Shown here: in pieces, positions 1-8,409 of the stretch
How the letters are laid out: each line of letters starts with the position of its first letter
Numbering within the stretch: the stretch's first letter is position 1
NCBI GenBank assembly: GCA_002878375.1
Contig: NIRF01000006.1
Coordinates: forward strand, 1 to 64,000
Reading direction: 5' to 3'
DNA from: Dictyoglomus sp. NZ13-RE01
Lineage (GTDB): Bacteria > Dictyoglomota > Dictyoglomia > Dictyoglomales > Dictyoglomaceae
DNA length: 64,000 nucleotides
Program-made: the position numbers and the translations under genes
The notes under the pieces: generated by a model
Databases searched by the model: none
What the model was told of the DNA's origin: nothing
What the model saw: the letters and a program-made list of their open reading frames with translations, nothing else

Positions 1-143
1 TGCCACCGTTATCAGGGCAAAGGGTATCGGAGCAATGGTGATCTCCCGTACCCGAAAAGAGAGAGGCGATGTTGCCTAATAAAGGTGGTACCGCGAGAGA
101 GAAGCCCTCTCGTCCTTTTTGGATGAGAGGGCTTTTTTTTTTT
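1..143 (+). promoter_or_regulatory. T-box riboswitch (3' part) of the trp operon
   Basis: The conserved T-box sequence AAAGGTGGTACCGCG sits at 81-95 and is followed directly by an intrinsic terminator. A small stem (GGC/GCC, about 64-75) precedes it and fits stem III. T-box leaders bind uncharged tRNA; the T-box bases then pair with the tRNA acceptor end as an antiterminator, allowing read-through when the amino acid is scarce. With trpE next, tRNA-Trp is the expected ligand (inference). Stem I and the specifier codon lie upstream of the window, so the tRNA identity cannot be read here. Confidence 0.93.
104..143 (+). terminator. T-box-controlled intrinsic terminator before trpE
   Basis: A 12-bp stem (104-115 with 121-132, one G-T pair) encloses a TTTTT loop and is followed by an 11-T run at 133-143. 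It lies immediately after the T-box core, so it is the regulated terminator. The trpE ribosome binding site AAGGAGG (144-150) starts right after the T-run. Confidence 0.93.
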
Positions 144-158
144 AAGGAGGTGTTGGTC

Positions 159-1598
159 TTGATAAATTTTGAATTACCAAAGGATTTTGAAGAATATGAT
201 TATTTTCCCTACATTGTTGAGCTTCCAGGAGACTGGGAAACACCTGGAAGCCTAATATCAAAAGTTAAAGATGAAGATTACTTTTTCCTTCTGGAGAGTG
301 CAGAGGGAGGAGAAAAAATAGGAAGGTATTCCTTTCTAAGCTGGAAGCCTAAGGAGGTTTTTAGCTTCCCGCCTTATTATCAAGGGGATATTTTAAGGGA
401 ACTTTCTATGAAATTCCCTGTGCAAAAAATATATAATGCTAACAATTTACCAAGATTTGTAGGAGGACTTGTAGGCTTCTTTGGATACGATATGGTTAGA
501 CAATGGGAAAAATTACCAGATATAAAAGAGGATAACATTAAATTTCCATGGGCAAGTTTCCAACTTACTGATTTCTTGGTAGTTTTTGATCATCTAAAAA
601 GGAAAATAAGCATTATAACTCTTATATCAAAGGAAGAAATAAAGAGGGATTATAAACTTTCTTTAGATTTGGCAAAAGAAAAAACTAATGAGGTAATAAA
701 GGTGTTAAATTCAGTTCCAAAAAGATTTGAACCTTCCAACATAAATCCAGTATTAGAGCATGAAACGGAAGAGGAAGAATATAAAAATATGGTAAGAAAA
801 GCCCTTGAATATATAAGAGATGGAGAGATTTTTCAAGTGGTTTTGTCCCAAAGATTTCATACCGTTTACTCCTTAGATCCATACTTACTATATAGAGCTC
901 TAAGATTCATTAATCCTTCTCCCTATATGTTCTTCTTACGCTTTAAAGATATGTATCTCATTGGTGCATCACCTGAAGCTTTGGTAAGAGTGGAAAATGG
1001 CAAGGCAGAAGTTAGACCTATTGCAGGAACACGCCCCAGAGGAAAAAACGAATTAGAAGATAAAGCTTTAGAGGAGGAATTACTAAATAATGAAAAAGAA
1101 AGGGCGGAGCATATAATGCTCCTTGATCTTGGAAGAAATGATTTGGGAAGAATAGCTGAGATTGGTAGTGTTAAGGTAGAAAAACTCATGACAATTGAAA
1201 GATATTCCCATGTAATGCATATGGTTAGTTCAGTTATATGTAAGGTTAAGGAGAATACTCACCCTTTGGAGGTTTTAAGAGCATGTTTCCCAGCAGGTAC
1301 CGTTTCTGGAGCTCCTAAGGTAAGAGCCATGGAGATCATTGAAGAATTAGAAAAGTACAAAAGAGGACCTTATGCAGGTGGTGTGGGTTACCTATCATTA
1401 AATGGAAATTTAGATACTTGTATTGTTATTAGATCCTTCTTTTTAAAGGGAAGGGATTTATACATCCAAGCAGGTGCTGGCATAGTTTACGATTCGGATC
1501 CAAAAAAAGAGTATGAGGAGTGTATAAATAAATCGAAAGCTTTATTTGAGGCTGTAAAAATTTCGGGGGGATTAGACTATGCTTTTATTAATAGATAA
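159..1598 (+). CDS. trpE: Anthranilate synthase component I
   Basis: Makes anthranilate from chorismate, using ammonia delivered by TrpG; first committed step of tryptophan synthesis. The chorismate-binding fold is clear, with RPIAGTRPRG and PAGTVSGAPKVRAMEIIEE in the C-terminal half. LLES at about residues 44-47 matches the motif of the tryptophan feedback site. The start is placed at TTG 159, 8 nt after AAGGAGG (144-150). A longer frame opens at ATG 69 but would translate the T-box and terminator. That gives 479 residues, normal for the family. It overlaps trpG by 20 nt, consistent with translational coupling of the two subunits. Confidence 0.96.
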   Translation: MINFELPKDFEEYDYFPYIVELPGDWETPGSLISKVKDEDYFFLLESAEGGEKIGRYSFLSWKPKEVFSFPPYYQGDILRELSMKFPVQKIYNANNLPRFVGGLVGFFGYDMVRQWEKLPDIKEDNIKFPWASFQLTDFLVVFDHLKRKISIITLISKEEIKRDYKLSLDLAKEKTNEVIKVLNSVPKRFEPSNINPVLEHETEEEEYKNMVRKALEYIRDGEIFQVVLSQRFHTVYSLDPYLLYRALRFINPSPYMFFLRFKDMYLIGASPEALVRVENGKAEVRPIAGTRPRGKNELEDKALEEELLNNEKERAEHIMLLDLGRNDLGRIAEIGSVKVEKLMTIERYSHVMHMVSSVICKVKENTHPLEVLRACFPAGTVSGAPKVRAMEIIEELEKYKRGPYAGGVGYLSLNGNLDTCIVIRSFFLKGRDLYIQAGAGIVYDSDPKKEYEECINKSKALFEAVKISGGLDYAFINR

Positions 1599-2151
1599 TT
1601 ACGATTCCTTTACTTATAATCTTTACCAATTTTTATCAGAATTTGTACCCGTCGTAGTTTACAGAAATGACCAAATAACCATAGAAGATATAGAAGAGAT
1701 GAAACCAGAAGGTATTGTAATATCTCCTGGTCCCTCAGTACCAGAAAGAGCTGGAATAAGTGTTCCAGTAATAAAACATTTCAAAGATAGGTTACCTATT
1801 CTTGGAGTATGCTTAGGTCATCAAGCTTTAGCATATGCCTTTGGGACAAAGATTATAAAAACAACTCCCATGCATGGAAAAGTATCTGAGATCTACCATA
1901 TACCTCATCCTTTATTTGATAATGTAGAAAATCCATTCATTGCAACTAGATATCACTCACTTGTAGCAGATTATTACTCTCTATCGGAAAAACTCAAAAT
2001 AATTGCTTGGACAAAGGACAAAATTATTATGGGACTCCAATATGAAGATTATCCTGTTTTTGGAGTTCAATTCCATCCAGAATCTGCCTTTACTCCAAAA
2101 GGAAAAGAAATATTAAAAAATTTTCTTAAGATAGGGGGTTTAATAAAATGA
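1579..2151 (+). CDS. trpG: Anthranilate synthase component II, glutamine amidotransferase
   Basis: Hydrolyses glutamine to supply ammonia to TrpE. It is a class I amidotransferase: nucleophile Cys78 in GVCLGHQA and the His/Glu pair in QFHPES near residue 170. At 190 residues it is a stand-alone subunit, not fused to TrpD. A GGGGGG ribosome binding site lies 8 nt before the ATG, inside trpE. The stop overlaps the trpD start as ATGA. Such proteins sometimes also serve 4-amino-4-deoxychorismate synthase (PabA); that cannot be judged from sequence alone. Confidence 0.95.
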   Translation: MLLLIDNYDSFTYNLYQFLSEFVPVVVYRNDQITIEDIEEMKPEGIVISPGPSVPERAGISVPVIKHFKDRLPILGVCLGHQALAYAFGTKIIKTTPMHGKVSEIYHIPHPLFDNVENPFIATRYHSLVADYYSLSEKLKIIAWTKDKIIMGLQYEDYPVFGVQFHPESAFTPKGKEILKNFLKIGGLIK

Positions 2152-3155
2152 TAAGAGAGATAATTAAAAAACTATCTTTCGGAAATAATTTAACCTTTGA
2201 AGAATCACAAAAAATAGTAGAAAGTATTGAAAAAGATGAAATAACTGAAGCTCAACTTGGAGGCATATTAGTATCCCTTAGGACAAAGGGCGAGACTCCC
2301 GAAGAATTAGCAGGATTCATAAGTGCTCTCCATAGTAGAGCAAAGAGGGTTCCCAATAAATCTCCTGCCATTGATGTGTGCGGTACAGGAGGAGATCACT
2401 CAAACACCTTTAATATTTCCACCGGTGTAGCTATAGTCCTTGCAAGTATGGGTATTCCTGTTGCAAAACATGGAAATAGGGCAGCCTCCAGTAAATCTGG
2501 AAGCATAGATGTGGTGGAGGCTCTAAATCTAAAATTTCACTCAGAACCAGAAAAGACTGCAGAAGAAATTGACAGCAAAGGAATTAGCTTTATATTCGCT
2601 CCCTACTACCATCCAGTGGTAGGAAAGGCAGGAAAAGTAAGAAAAGAATTGGGGATAGGTACAATCTTCAATCTTTCCGGTCCAATGCTAAATCCTGCAA
2701 ATCTAAAAGCACAGATATTAGGTGTTTACTCCTCAAGTGTTCTTAAAAAGTTAGCAGAATGTGCAAAGATCTTAGGAAGAGACAATATCCTTTTTTATCA
2801 TGGGAAGGATGATGGTATAGATGAGATCTCCTTAAGTGGTGTAACAGAAATGGCATGGGTAAAAGGAAACAGTATTGATTACTTTACCTTCCATCCATCA
2901 GATATTGGTCTTCCCACATATCCTCCAGAAGAATTCAAAGGTGGAGATCCAAAGGAAAACGCAGAAATCCTACTAAATATATTCAAGGGGAAGGGAACCC
3001 CCGCTCAAACCGACATAATAGCTCTTAATAGTGCCTTTGGCTTATACATTTTAGGAAATGTTAAGAATGTAAGAGAGGGTTTTGATAAAATAAAAGAACA
3101 TATCTTAGAAGGGAAGGTTTATAAATTTTTAGAAAGTTTGAGGGAGGCGACATAA
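2148..3155 (+). CDS. trpD: Anthranilate phosphoribosyltransferase
   Basis: Transfers phosphoribose from PRPP to anthranilate. The PRPP-binding glycine motif CGTGGDHSNTFNIST is present, and KHGNRAASSKSGSIDV matches the family's second conserved block. The 335-residue length is typical of a monofunctional TrpD. It starts by a 4-nt ATGA overlap with trpG, with GGGGG upstream, and ends 1 nt before trpC. Confidence 0.96.
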   Translation: MIREIIKKLSFGNNLTFEESQKIVESIEKDEITEAQLGGILVSLRTKGETPEELAGFISALHSRAKRVPNKSPAIDVCGTGGDHSNTFNISTGVAIVLASMGIPVAKHGNRAASSKSGSIDVVEALNLKFHSEPEKTAEEIDSKGISFIFAPYYHPVVGKAGKVRKELGIGTIFNLSGPMLNPANLKAQILGVYSSSVLKKLAECAKILGRDNILFYHGKDDGIDEISLSGVTEMAWVKGNSIDYFTFHPSDIGLPTYPPEEFKGGDPKENAEILLNIFKGKGTPAQTDIIALNSAFGLYILGNVKNVREGFDKIKEHILEGKVYKFLESLREAT

Positions 3156-3156
3156 A

Positions 3157-3967
3157 ATGGGAATCTTAGAAGATTTAGTTGAAGAGAAAAGAAAATACTT
3201 GAAAAATAGAAGCTTTATCATTCCAAATTATCTTCCAGAAAAAGAAAAGGATAAATTTTTCAATATCTTTAATCCTTTTGGCATAAGACTAATAGCAGAA
3301 ATAAAGCCCGCCTCTCCTGTTAAGGGACCACTAATGCAAAACTTTACAGTATCTGAGATGGCAGAAATATATAATGATACAGATGAGGTTTCCGCAATAT
3401 CTGTTTTAACTTCCGAAAGCTTCTCTGCAACCCCAGTAAACCTACAATTAGTTAGAAGAAAAACAAAAAAGCCTATTCTACAAAAGGACTTTATAATCTC
3501 CTTATGAACAAATATATGAAGGAAGAATATTAGGGGCGGATGCTATCCTTCTAATTGCCCGAATCCTATCTGAAAAAGAATTAGAAAACCTTTATGAACT
3601 AATTAAAAAATTAGACATGGAACCTATCATAGAAATATATGATGAGAAGGATTTGAAAAAAGCCCTTAAGCTGAATCCAAGGATATTAATGATTAATAAT
3701 AGAGATCTTTCCTCCTTTAAAGTAGATATCGCCAATACTTTAGATCTTATTCCTCATATACCTGAAGATATCATTGTCATAAGTGCCAGTGGAATAAAAG
3801 ATGGAAAAGATGTAGAAATCTTAGCAAGAGCAGGAGTTAAAGGAATATTAGTTGGAGAAAGTATTGTAACAAGTAACAATCCAAAGGAAAAAATTAGAGA
3901 ACTTCTTAGCTTTTCTATAAGTAACAATTTAACAAAAGTATTCTATGAACATAATCCAAACTTTTAA
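3157..3967 (+). pseudogene. trpC: Indole-3-glycerol-phosphate synthase, interrupted by a +1 frameshift
   Basis: The protein is split over two frames. 3157-3507 reads to ...ILQKDFIIS and stops at TGA 3505-3507. The frame starting at TAT 3503 continues YEQIYEGRILGADAILLIAR through to 3967. Joining after Ser (3499-3501) and skipping T3502 gives a gap-free match to the family. Family catalytic positions are mostly kept (EIK, KDF, IIEI, NNRDL), but the usual ESGI motif reads ASGI, losing a glutamate that contributes to catalysis in characterised enzymes. The usual SPSKG reads SPVKG. Good ribosome binding site GGGAGG before ATG 3157. Could be a sequencing error, a real inactivation or a recoding site. 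Confidence 0.85.
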
Positions 3968-3972
3968 AAGCC

Positions 3973-4602
3973 ATGTGGATTAAAATTTGTGGTATAAAGG
4001 ATACTTTCTCCGCATTACATGTATTGGCAGAAGGAGGATCTGCTATAGGCTTAATTTTTGTGCCAAATACAAAAAGATATATAAATATAGAGACTGCAAG
4101 GAAAATTCTCTCCCATATGGGTAAAAACTCACTATTAAAGATTGGAGTTTTTCAAAATCAAAGTAAGGAAGAGGTAAAAAAAGTTTTAGAGGAAGTTCCA
4201 ATAAATGGTCTGCAATTCCATGGAGAAGAAAGTCCAGAGTACTTAAAAGAGTTTAGTTCCCTATTTCTTATAAAAGCATTTAGCATAAAGGATGATACAA
4301 ATTTAGACCAATTAAAAAGGGAGATTGAAAAATACTCTTTTTGCCATATTCTTTTAGATAGAACAAAAACCGAGCCTAAGATCTCTTGGGAGAAATTTTT
4401 AAATATAGCTTACACTATCTCAAAAGAGTACAAAGTAATTATTGCTGGTGGGATAAACGAAGAAAACATAGTAGAAGTATTAGAGATCCATCCATGGGGA
4501 ATCGACCTTTCCAGTGGTGTGGAGAATGAAAACTTTGAGAAAGACCTAAATAAAATATCAAACTTATTAAGGAAGGTGAAATATTATGAGTCTACCAGAT
4601 GA
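3973..4602 (+). CDS. trpF: Phosphoribosylanthranilate isomerase
   Basis: Amadori rearrangement of phosphoribosylanthranilate, between the TrpD and TrpC steps. The N-terminal KICGIKD carries the catalytic Cys at residue 6, and [10 protein letters not shown] holds the general-acid Asp. The phosphate-binding loop ends in DLSSGVE. No convincing ribosome binding site precedes ATG 3973, 5 nt after the trpC stop, so translation probably depends on ribosomes finishing trpC. That makes the trpC frameshift relevant here too. 209 residues; overlaps trpB by 17 nt. Confidence 0.94.
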   Translation: MWIKICGIKDTFSALHVLAEGGSAIGLIFVPNTKRYINIETARKILSHMGKNSLLKIGVFQNQSKEEVKKVLEEVPINGLQFHGEESPEYLKEFSSLFLIKAFSIKDDTNLDQLKREIEKYSFCHILLDRTKTEPKISWEKFLNIAYTISKEYKVIIAGGINEENIVEVLEIHPWGIDLSSGVENENFEKDLNKISNLLRKVKYYESTR

Positions 4603-5785
4603 AAGGGGATATTTTGGAGAATTTGGAGGAAGATTTATACCTGAAACCTTGATGGAGCCCATTTTACAGTTAGAGTCTGCCTATAAAAAGATTGAAAAGG
4701 ATGAAAAATTTTGGTCCGAGTATAGAAAATATTTAAAGGAGTATGTGGGAAGACCTACTCCTCTTTATTTTGCAGAAAATTTCTCCTCCTTAGTAAAGGC
4801 AAAAGTATATCTAAAAAGAGAAGATCTATGCCATACAGGAGCCCATAAAATAAACAATGCTATTGGTCAAGCTCTTCTTGCAAAGTATTTAGGGAAAAAG
4901 AGAATAATAGCAGAAACAGGTGCAGGACAACATGGTGTTGCTGTAGCTACTGTATGTGCTCTTTTTGGTCTTAAATGCACCATCTATATGGGTGAGGAAG
5001 ACTGTAATAGACAAAAAATGAATGTGCTTAGAATGAAACTTCTTGGGGCTGAAGTTGTTCCTGTAAAAACTGGATCAAGAACCTTAAGATCCGCTATAGA
5101 CTCTGCCCTTAGAGATTGGGTTAGTCATCCTGATGATAGTTATTATCTTTTGGGGTCTGTTGTTGGTCCTCATCCCTATCCTAAAATTGTTAGAGACTTT
5201 CAAAAAGTTATTGGTGAAGAGGCAAAAGAACAAATATTAGAAAAAGAAAATAGACTTCCTGATTATTTGATAGCCTGTGTTGGGGGAGGAAGCAATTCCA
5301 TAGGGCTTTTTTATCCCTTTTTAGAAGATAATGTGAAGATCATAGGAGTAGAAGGAGGAGGAAAAGGACTCAAATCCCAAAAACACTCTGCAAGTATATC
5401 TGCAGGAAAAATTGGCGTAATTCATGGTGCTAAAACCTATTTATTATATGATGAAAATGGAAACATATTAGAAACTCACTCTATTTCAGCAGGCTTAGAT
5501 TATCCAGGGGTTGGTCCAGAACATAGTTATTTGGCAAAAACAGGAAGGGTAAAATATGTATATGCAGAAGATGAAAGCGCTCTTAAAGGCTTCCTAACTT
5601 TGACAAAGTTAGAGGGTATAATTCCAGCCTTAGAGAGTGCTCATGCCATTGGATATCCATTGGATCATAGAGATGAACTTCCTGAAAAAGAGCCAATTAT
5701 TATTATAAATCTCTCGGGAAGAGGAGATAAAGATTTAGATATAATTTATAAAGTAATGGGGGAGAAAAATGATGAACTTGACTAA
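4586..5785 (+). CDS. trpB: Tryptophan synthase beta chain
   Basis: Condenses indole with serine using PLP. The PLP lysine is Lys88 in [14 protein letters not shown], and the phosphate loop is GGGSNSIG. The 399-residue length and N-terminus ([11 protein letters not shown]) mark it as the TrpB1 type that pairs with TrpA, not the stand-alone TrpB2. An AGGAAGG binding site precedes ATG 4586. It overlaps trpF by 17 nt and trpA by 17 nt. Confidence 0.97.
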   Translation: MSLPDERGYFGEFGGRFIPETLMEPILQLESAYKKIEKDEKFWSEYRKYLKEYVGRPTPLYFAENFSSLVKAKVYLKREDLCHTGAHKINNAIGQALLAKYLGKKRIIAETGAGQHGVAVATVCALFGLKCTIYMGEEDCNRQKMNVLRMKLLGAEVVPVKTGSRTLRSAIDSALRDWVSHPDDSYYLLGSVVGPHPYPKIVRDFQKVIGEEAKEQILEKENRLPDYLIACVGGGSNSIGLFYPFLEDNVKIIGVEGGGKGLKSQKHSASISAGKIGVIHGAKTYLLYDENGNILETHSISAGLDYPGVGPEHSYLAKTGRVKYVYAEDESALKGFLTLTKLEGIIPALESAHAIGYPLDHRDELPEKEPIIIINLSGRGDKDLDIIYKVMGEKNDELD

Positions 5786-6524
5786 ATTTCAAGAGAAAAA
5801 TTTAGTATTTATACCATTTTTTGTGTCAGGTTTTCCTTCCTATGATTACTTAGAAAAACTGATTAAGAGAAACAAAAAATACATAGACATATTAGAGCTG
5901 GGAATTCCCTTTTCCGATCCCGTTGCGGATGGACCAGTTTTAGAAGAGGTGAACTATGAGGCAATTAAAAGGGGAGTAACCCTTGAAAAAACTCTCGATT
6001 GGTTAAGTAAAAATAAGATACCTCAAGAAATTCCTATAGTATTTCTCCTCTATTTAAACACCATATATGATGACTTAGAGAAAAAATTAAAAGATATTAA
6101 GGAGGTAGGAATAAAGGGATTAGTTATTCCAGATCTTCCCTTAGAAGAAGCAGAAAATCTAATGCCAATCTTTAAAAAATATCAATTAGATCTGGTTCTA
6201 TTTCTTTCACCTACTACAAGAGTAGAAAGAAGAAAAAAGATCTTAGAGCTTGCGGAGAGCTTTATATATTGTATCTCAGTGAAAGGGGTTACAGGAGAAA
6301 GAGATACTCTTCCTGAGGAGGGATTGAAATTTGTAAAAGAGGTCAGAAAAGAAACAGAAAAGCCTTTGGTTTGGGGATTTGGTGTAAACAAAAAGGAGCA
6401 CATTGAGTCTTTAAAGGGACTTGTAAATGGGGTAATTGTGGGAAGTGCATTTGCAAAAAGGATGTTAGAAGGAAAAGATATAGAAGATTATCTAAAGGAG
6501 CTATCTATAGTATCTTGGGTCTAA
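5769..6524 (+). CDS. trpA: Tryptophan synthase alpha chain
   Basis: Cleaves indole-3-glycerol phosphate and passes indole to TrpB. Catalytic Glu43 in [10 protein letters not shown] and Asp54 in VADGP are present. The start may be ATG 5769 or the adjacent ATG 5772, both behind GGGGGAG. This is the last trp gene. Its final 24 nt overlap the 3' end of the convergent permease gene, and no terminator lies between them. Confidence 0.96.
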   Translation: MMNLTKFQEKNLVFIPFFVSGFPSYDYLEKLIKRNKKYIDILELGIPFSDPVADGPVLEEVNYEAIKRGVTLEKTLDWLSKNKIPQEIPIVFLLYLNTIYDDLEKKLKDIKEVGIKGLVIPDLPLEEAENLMPIFKKYQLDLVLFLSPTTRVERRKKILELAESFIYCISVKGVTGERDTLPEEGLKFVKEVRKETEKPLVWGFGVNKKEHIESLKGLVNGVIVGSAFAKRMLEGKDIEDYLKELSIVSWV

Positions 6525-7361
6525 AACGTCCCTTAAGGCATCCCCAAATAGATTGAAAGCAAGCACTAATGCCATTATTGCAAACCCTGGGAAGAATACA
6601 GTCCAGGGAGCATATCTTAGATATTGCCTCGATTCACTTAACATGGCTCCCCATTCTGGAGTTGGAGGTTGAGCACCAAGTCCCAAAAAGCTTAGTCCTG
6701 CCGCCTCTAAGATAGCAGAAGCAATGCCTAAGGTTGCCTGTACGATAATGGGAGCTAAACAGTTAGGTAGTATATGCCTAAATAATATCCTTATGGGTTT
6801 TAAACCTAAAGCTTTTGCTGCATCTACAAAATCTTTATTCTTAATGGACAATATTGTCGCTCTTACTATTCTTGTATAATTAGGGATAGAGACAATTCCC
6901 ACTGCTATCATGGCATTTGTTAGCTTTGGTCCTAAAATTGCCATTATACCTATAGCCAATAAAACAGCAGGAAATGCAAGCATTATATCAATAAGTCTCA
7001 TAACTAAAATATCCCACCATCCCCCAATATACCCTGCAGATGCACCTAAAAGTGTTCCTACTACTAAGGCTAAGGATACAGATATAAAACCAATGGTGAG
7101 AGAAATACGAGTACCATATATGATTCTACTAAATATGTCTCTTCCAGCATAATCTGTACCAAAGGGATGTTTCAAGGAAGGTGGCATTAATCTTTCCTCA
7201 AGATTCTGGGCTAAAGGATCATAGTGAGATATATATTCTGCAAAAATAGCGCAAAAAATAAATACTAATAAGAGTATACCGCCAACAATTCCTGTCTTAT
7301 GTCTTTTAAACCTTAATAAAGCTCTTCTCCATAAAGTTTGAGAGTATCTCTTCTCAGTCAT
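6501..7361 (-). CDS. Peptide ABC transporter permease, DppC/OppC family
   Basis: Second membrane subunit of an oligopeptide or glycoside importer. Long N-terminal helix (GIVGGILLLVFIFCAIFAEY), the binding-protein-dependent permease domain, and the EAA-type loop around DAAKALGLKPIRILFRHILPN that contacts the ATPase. The C-terminus [10 protein letters not shown] is typical. The start is set at ATG 7361 (MTEKRYSQ) behind GAGG; an in-frame start 60 nt further up lies in the upstream gene. It overlaps that gene by 8 nt. No ATPase genes follow, so they must lie elsewhere. Confidence 0.92.
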   Translation of the reverse strand: MTEKRYSQTLWRRALLRFKRHKTGIVGGILLLVFIFCAIFAEYISHYDPLAQNLEERLMPPSLKHPFGTDYAGRDIFSRIIYGTRISLTIGFISVSLALVVGTLLGASAGYIGGWWDILVMRLIDIMLAFPAVLLAIGIMAILGPKLTNAMIAVGIVSIPNYTRIVRATILSIKNKDFVDAAKALGLKPIRILFRHILPNCLAPIIVQATLGIASAILEAAGLSFLGLGAQPPTPEWGAMLSESRQYLRYAPWTVFFPGFAIMALVLAFNLFGDALRDVLDPRYYR

Positions 7362-8358
7362 ATCTAATCCTCGGATCAATAAAAGCATATAATATATCGA
7401 CAACAAGATTGATAAATACAAAAACAGTAGCAGAGAGCAAAATACACCCCTGAACTAAGGGGTAATCCCTTGCCATTATTGCATCATAAACCAGTCTACC
7501 AATTCCAGGCCAAGAAAAAATAGTCTCTGTCATAACTGCGCCTCCTAACAAAAATCCAAATTCCAACCCTATCACTGTTATAACAGGAATAAGAGCATTT
7601 CTTAATGCAGAACGAAATATAATTCGTCTTTTAGGTAGTCCTTTTGCCTTCGCTGATAATATGTATTCTTGACTCAATACTTCCAACATGCTTGATCTTG
7701 TCATCCTTGCTATGGTAGCCATAGGAACTGTAGATAATGCAAGTCCTGGCAAGATTAAATGATAAATAGAATTGATAAATCCTTGAAAATTCCCAGTAAG
7801 GATACTATCTAATATATAAAAATTTGTAATGGTCTTCAAATCTATTGTAACATCTAATCTACCCGATGGAGGAAACCAACCTAAAAGAAGAGCACCTCCC
7901 CATATTAACATAAGCCCTAACCAAAATATAGGCATAGAAACTCCAGCAAGAGCAAAGACCATAACAATTGTATCAATAAAGGAGCCTTGATAAACTGCTG
8001 CTAAAATCCCAGATAAAATCCCAACAGTACTTGCAAGGATTATAGCAAATAAGCTTAACTCAATGGTAGCAGGAAATCTATTCATGACTTCTTTAAAAAC
8101 AGATTCTCTTGTGAATATGGATCTTCCCAAATCTCCTCTTAAGGCTTTAAATAAGAAGATAACATACTGGGTTAAAAGAGGTTTGTTTAGACCAAGCTCC
8201 TCTCTTAACCTTTCCAGCTGATCCGCCGTTGCCCTTTCTCCCAAGATAATGCGAGCTGGATCCCCAGGAATTAATCTAACTAATATGAAGGAGAAAAAGG
8301 AAACCCCCAAAAGTATAGGTATTACTAATAAAATTCTTCGTATTATATATCTTTTCAT
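7354..8358 (-). CDS. Peptide ABC transporter permease, DppB/OppB family
   Basis: First membrane subunit of the importer. N-terminal RRILLVIPILLGVSFFSFILVRLIPGDP is the standard DppB opening. The permease domain follows, with the ATPase-contact loop near SAKAKGLPKRRIIFRSALRNA and the C-terminal IDPRIRY. 334 residues. No clear ribosome binding site is exposed: the nearest purine runs are locked in the hairpin at 8372-8398, so expression may be lower than that of the binding protein. Confidence 0.93.
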   Translation of the reverse strand: MKRYIIRRILLVIPILLGVSFFSFILVRLIPGDPARIILGERATADQLERLREELGLNKPLLTQYVIFLFKALRGDLGRSIFTRESVFKEVMNRFPATIELSLFAIILASTVGILSGILAAVYQGSFIDTIVMVFALAGVSMPIFWLGLMLIWGGALLLGWFPPSGRLDVTIDLKTITNFYILDSILTGNFQGFINSIYHLILPGLALSTVPMATIARMTRSSMLEVLSQEYILSAKAKGLPKRRIIFRSALRNALIPVITVIGLEFGFLLGGAVMTETIFSWPGIGRLVYDAIMARDYPLVQGCILLSATVFVFINLVVDILYAFIDPRIRYD

Positions 8359-8371
8359 AAATTTTTATGAG

Positions 8372-8398
8372 ACCCCCAAGGAGAATCTCCTTGGGGGT
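8372..8398 (-). other. Intergenic hairpin between binding-protein and permease genes
   Basis: ACCCCCAAGGAG and CTCCTTGGGGGT form a near-perfect stem (8372-8383 with 8387-8398). No T-run follows on the minus strand, so it is not a simple terminator. Its position after a solute-binding-protein gene fits an mRNA-stabilising or processing stem. It also contains GGAG and GGGGG, the only purine-rich sites upstream of the permease start. Confidence 0.6.
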
Positions 8399-8409
8399 AA
8401 TTTACTTCA

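Noticed and set aside
69..158. N-terminal extension of trpE from ATG 69
   Set aside because: It would translate the T-box and terminator; TTG 159 has a proper AAGGAGG at 8 nt and gives normal TrpE length.
8372..8398. Hairpin as an intrinsic terminator
   Set aside because: No T-run on either strand, and the permeases are clearly in the same operon.
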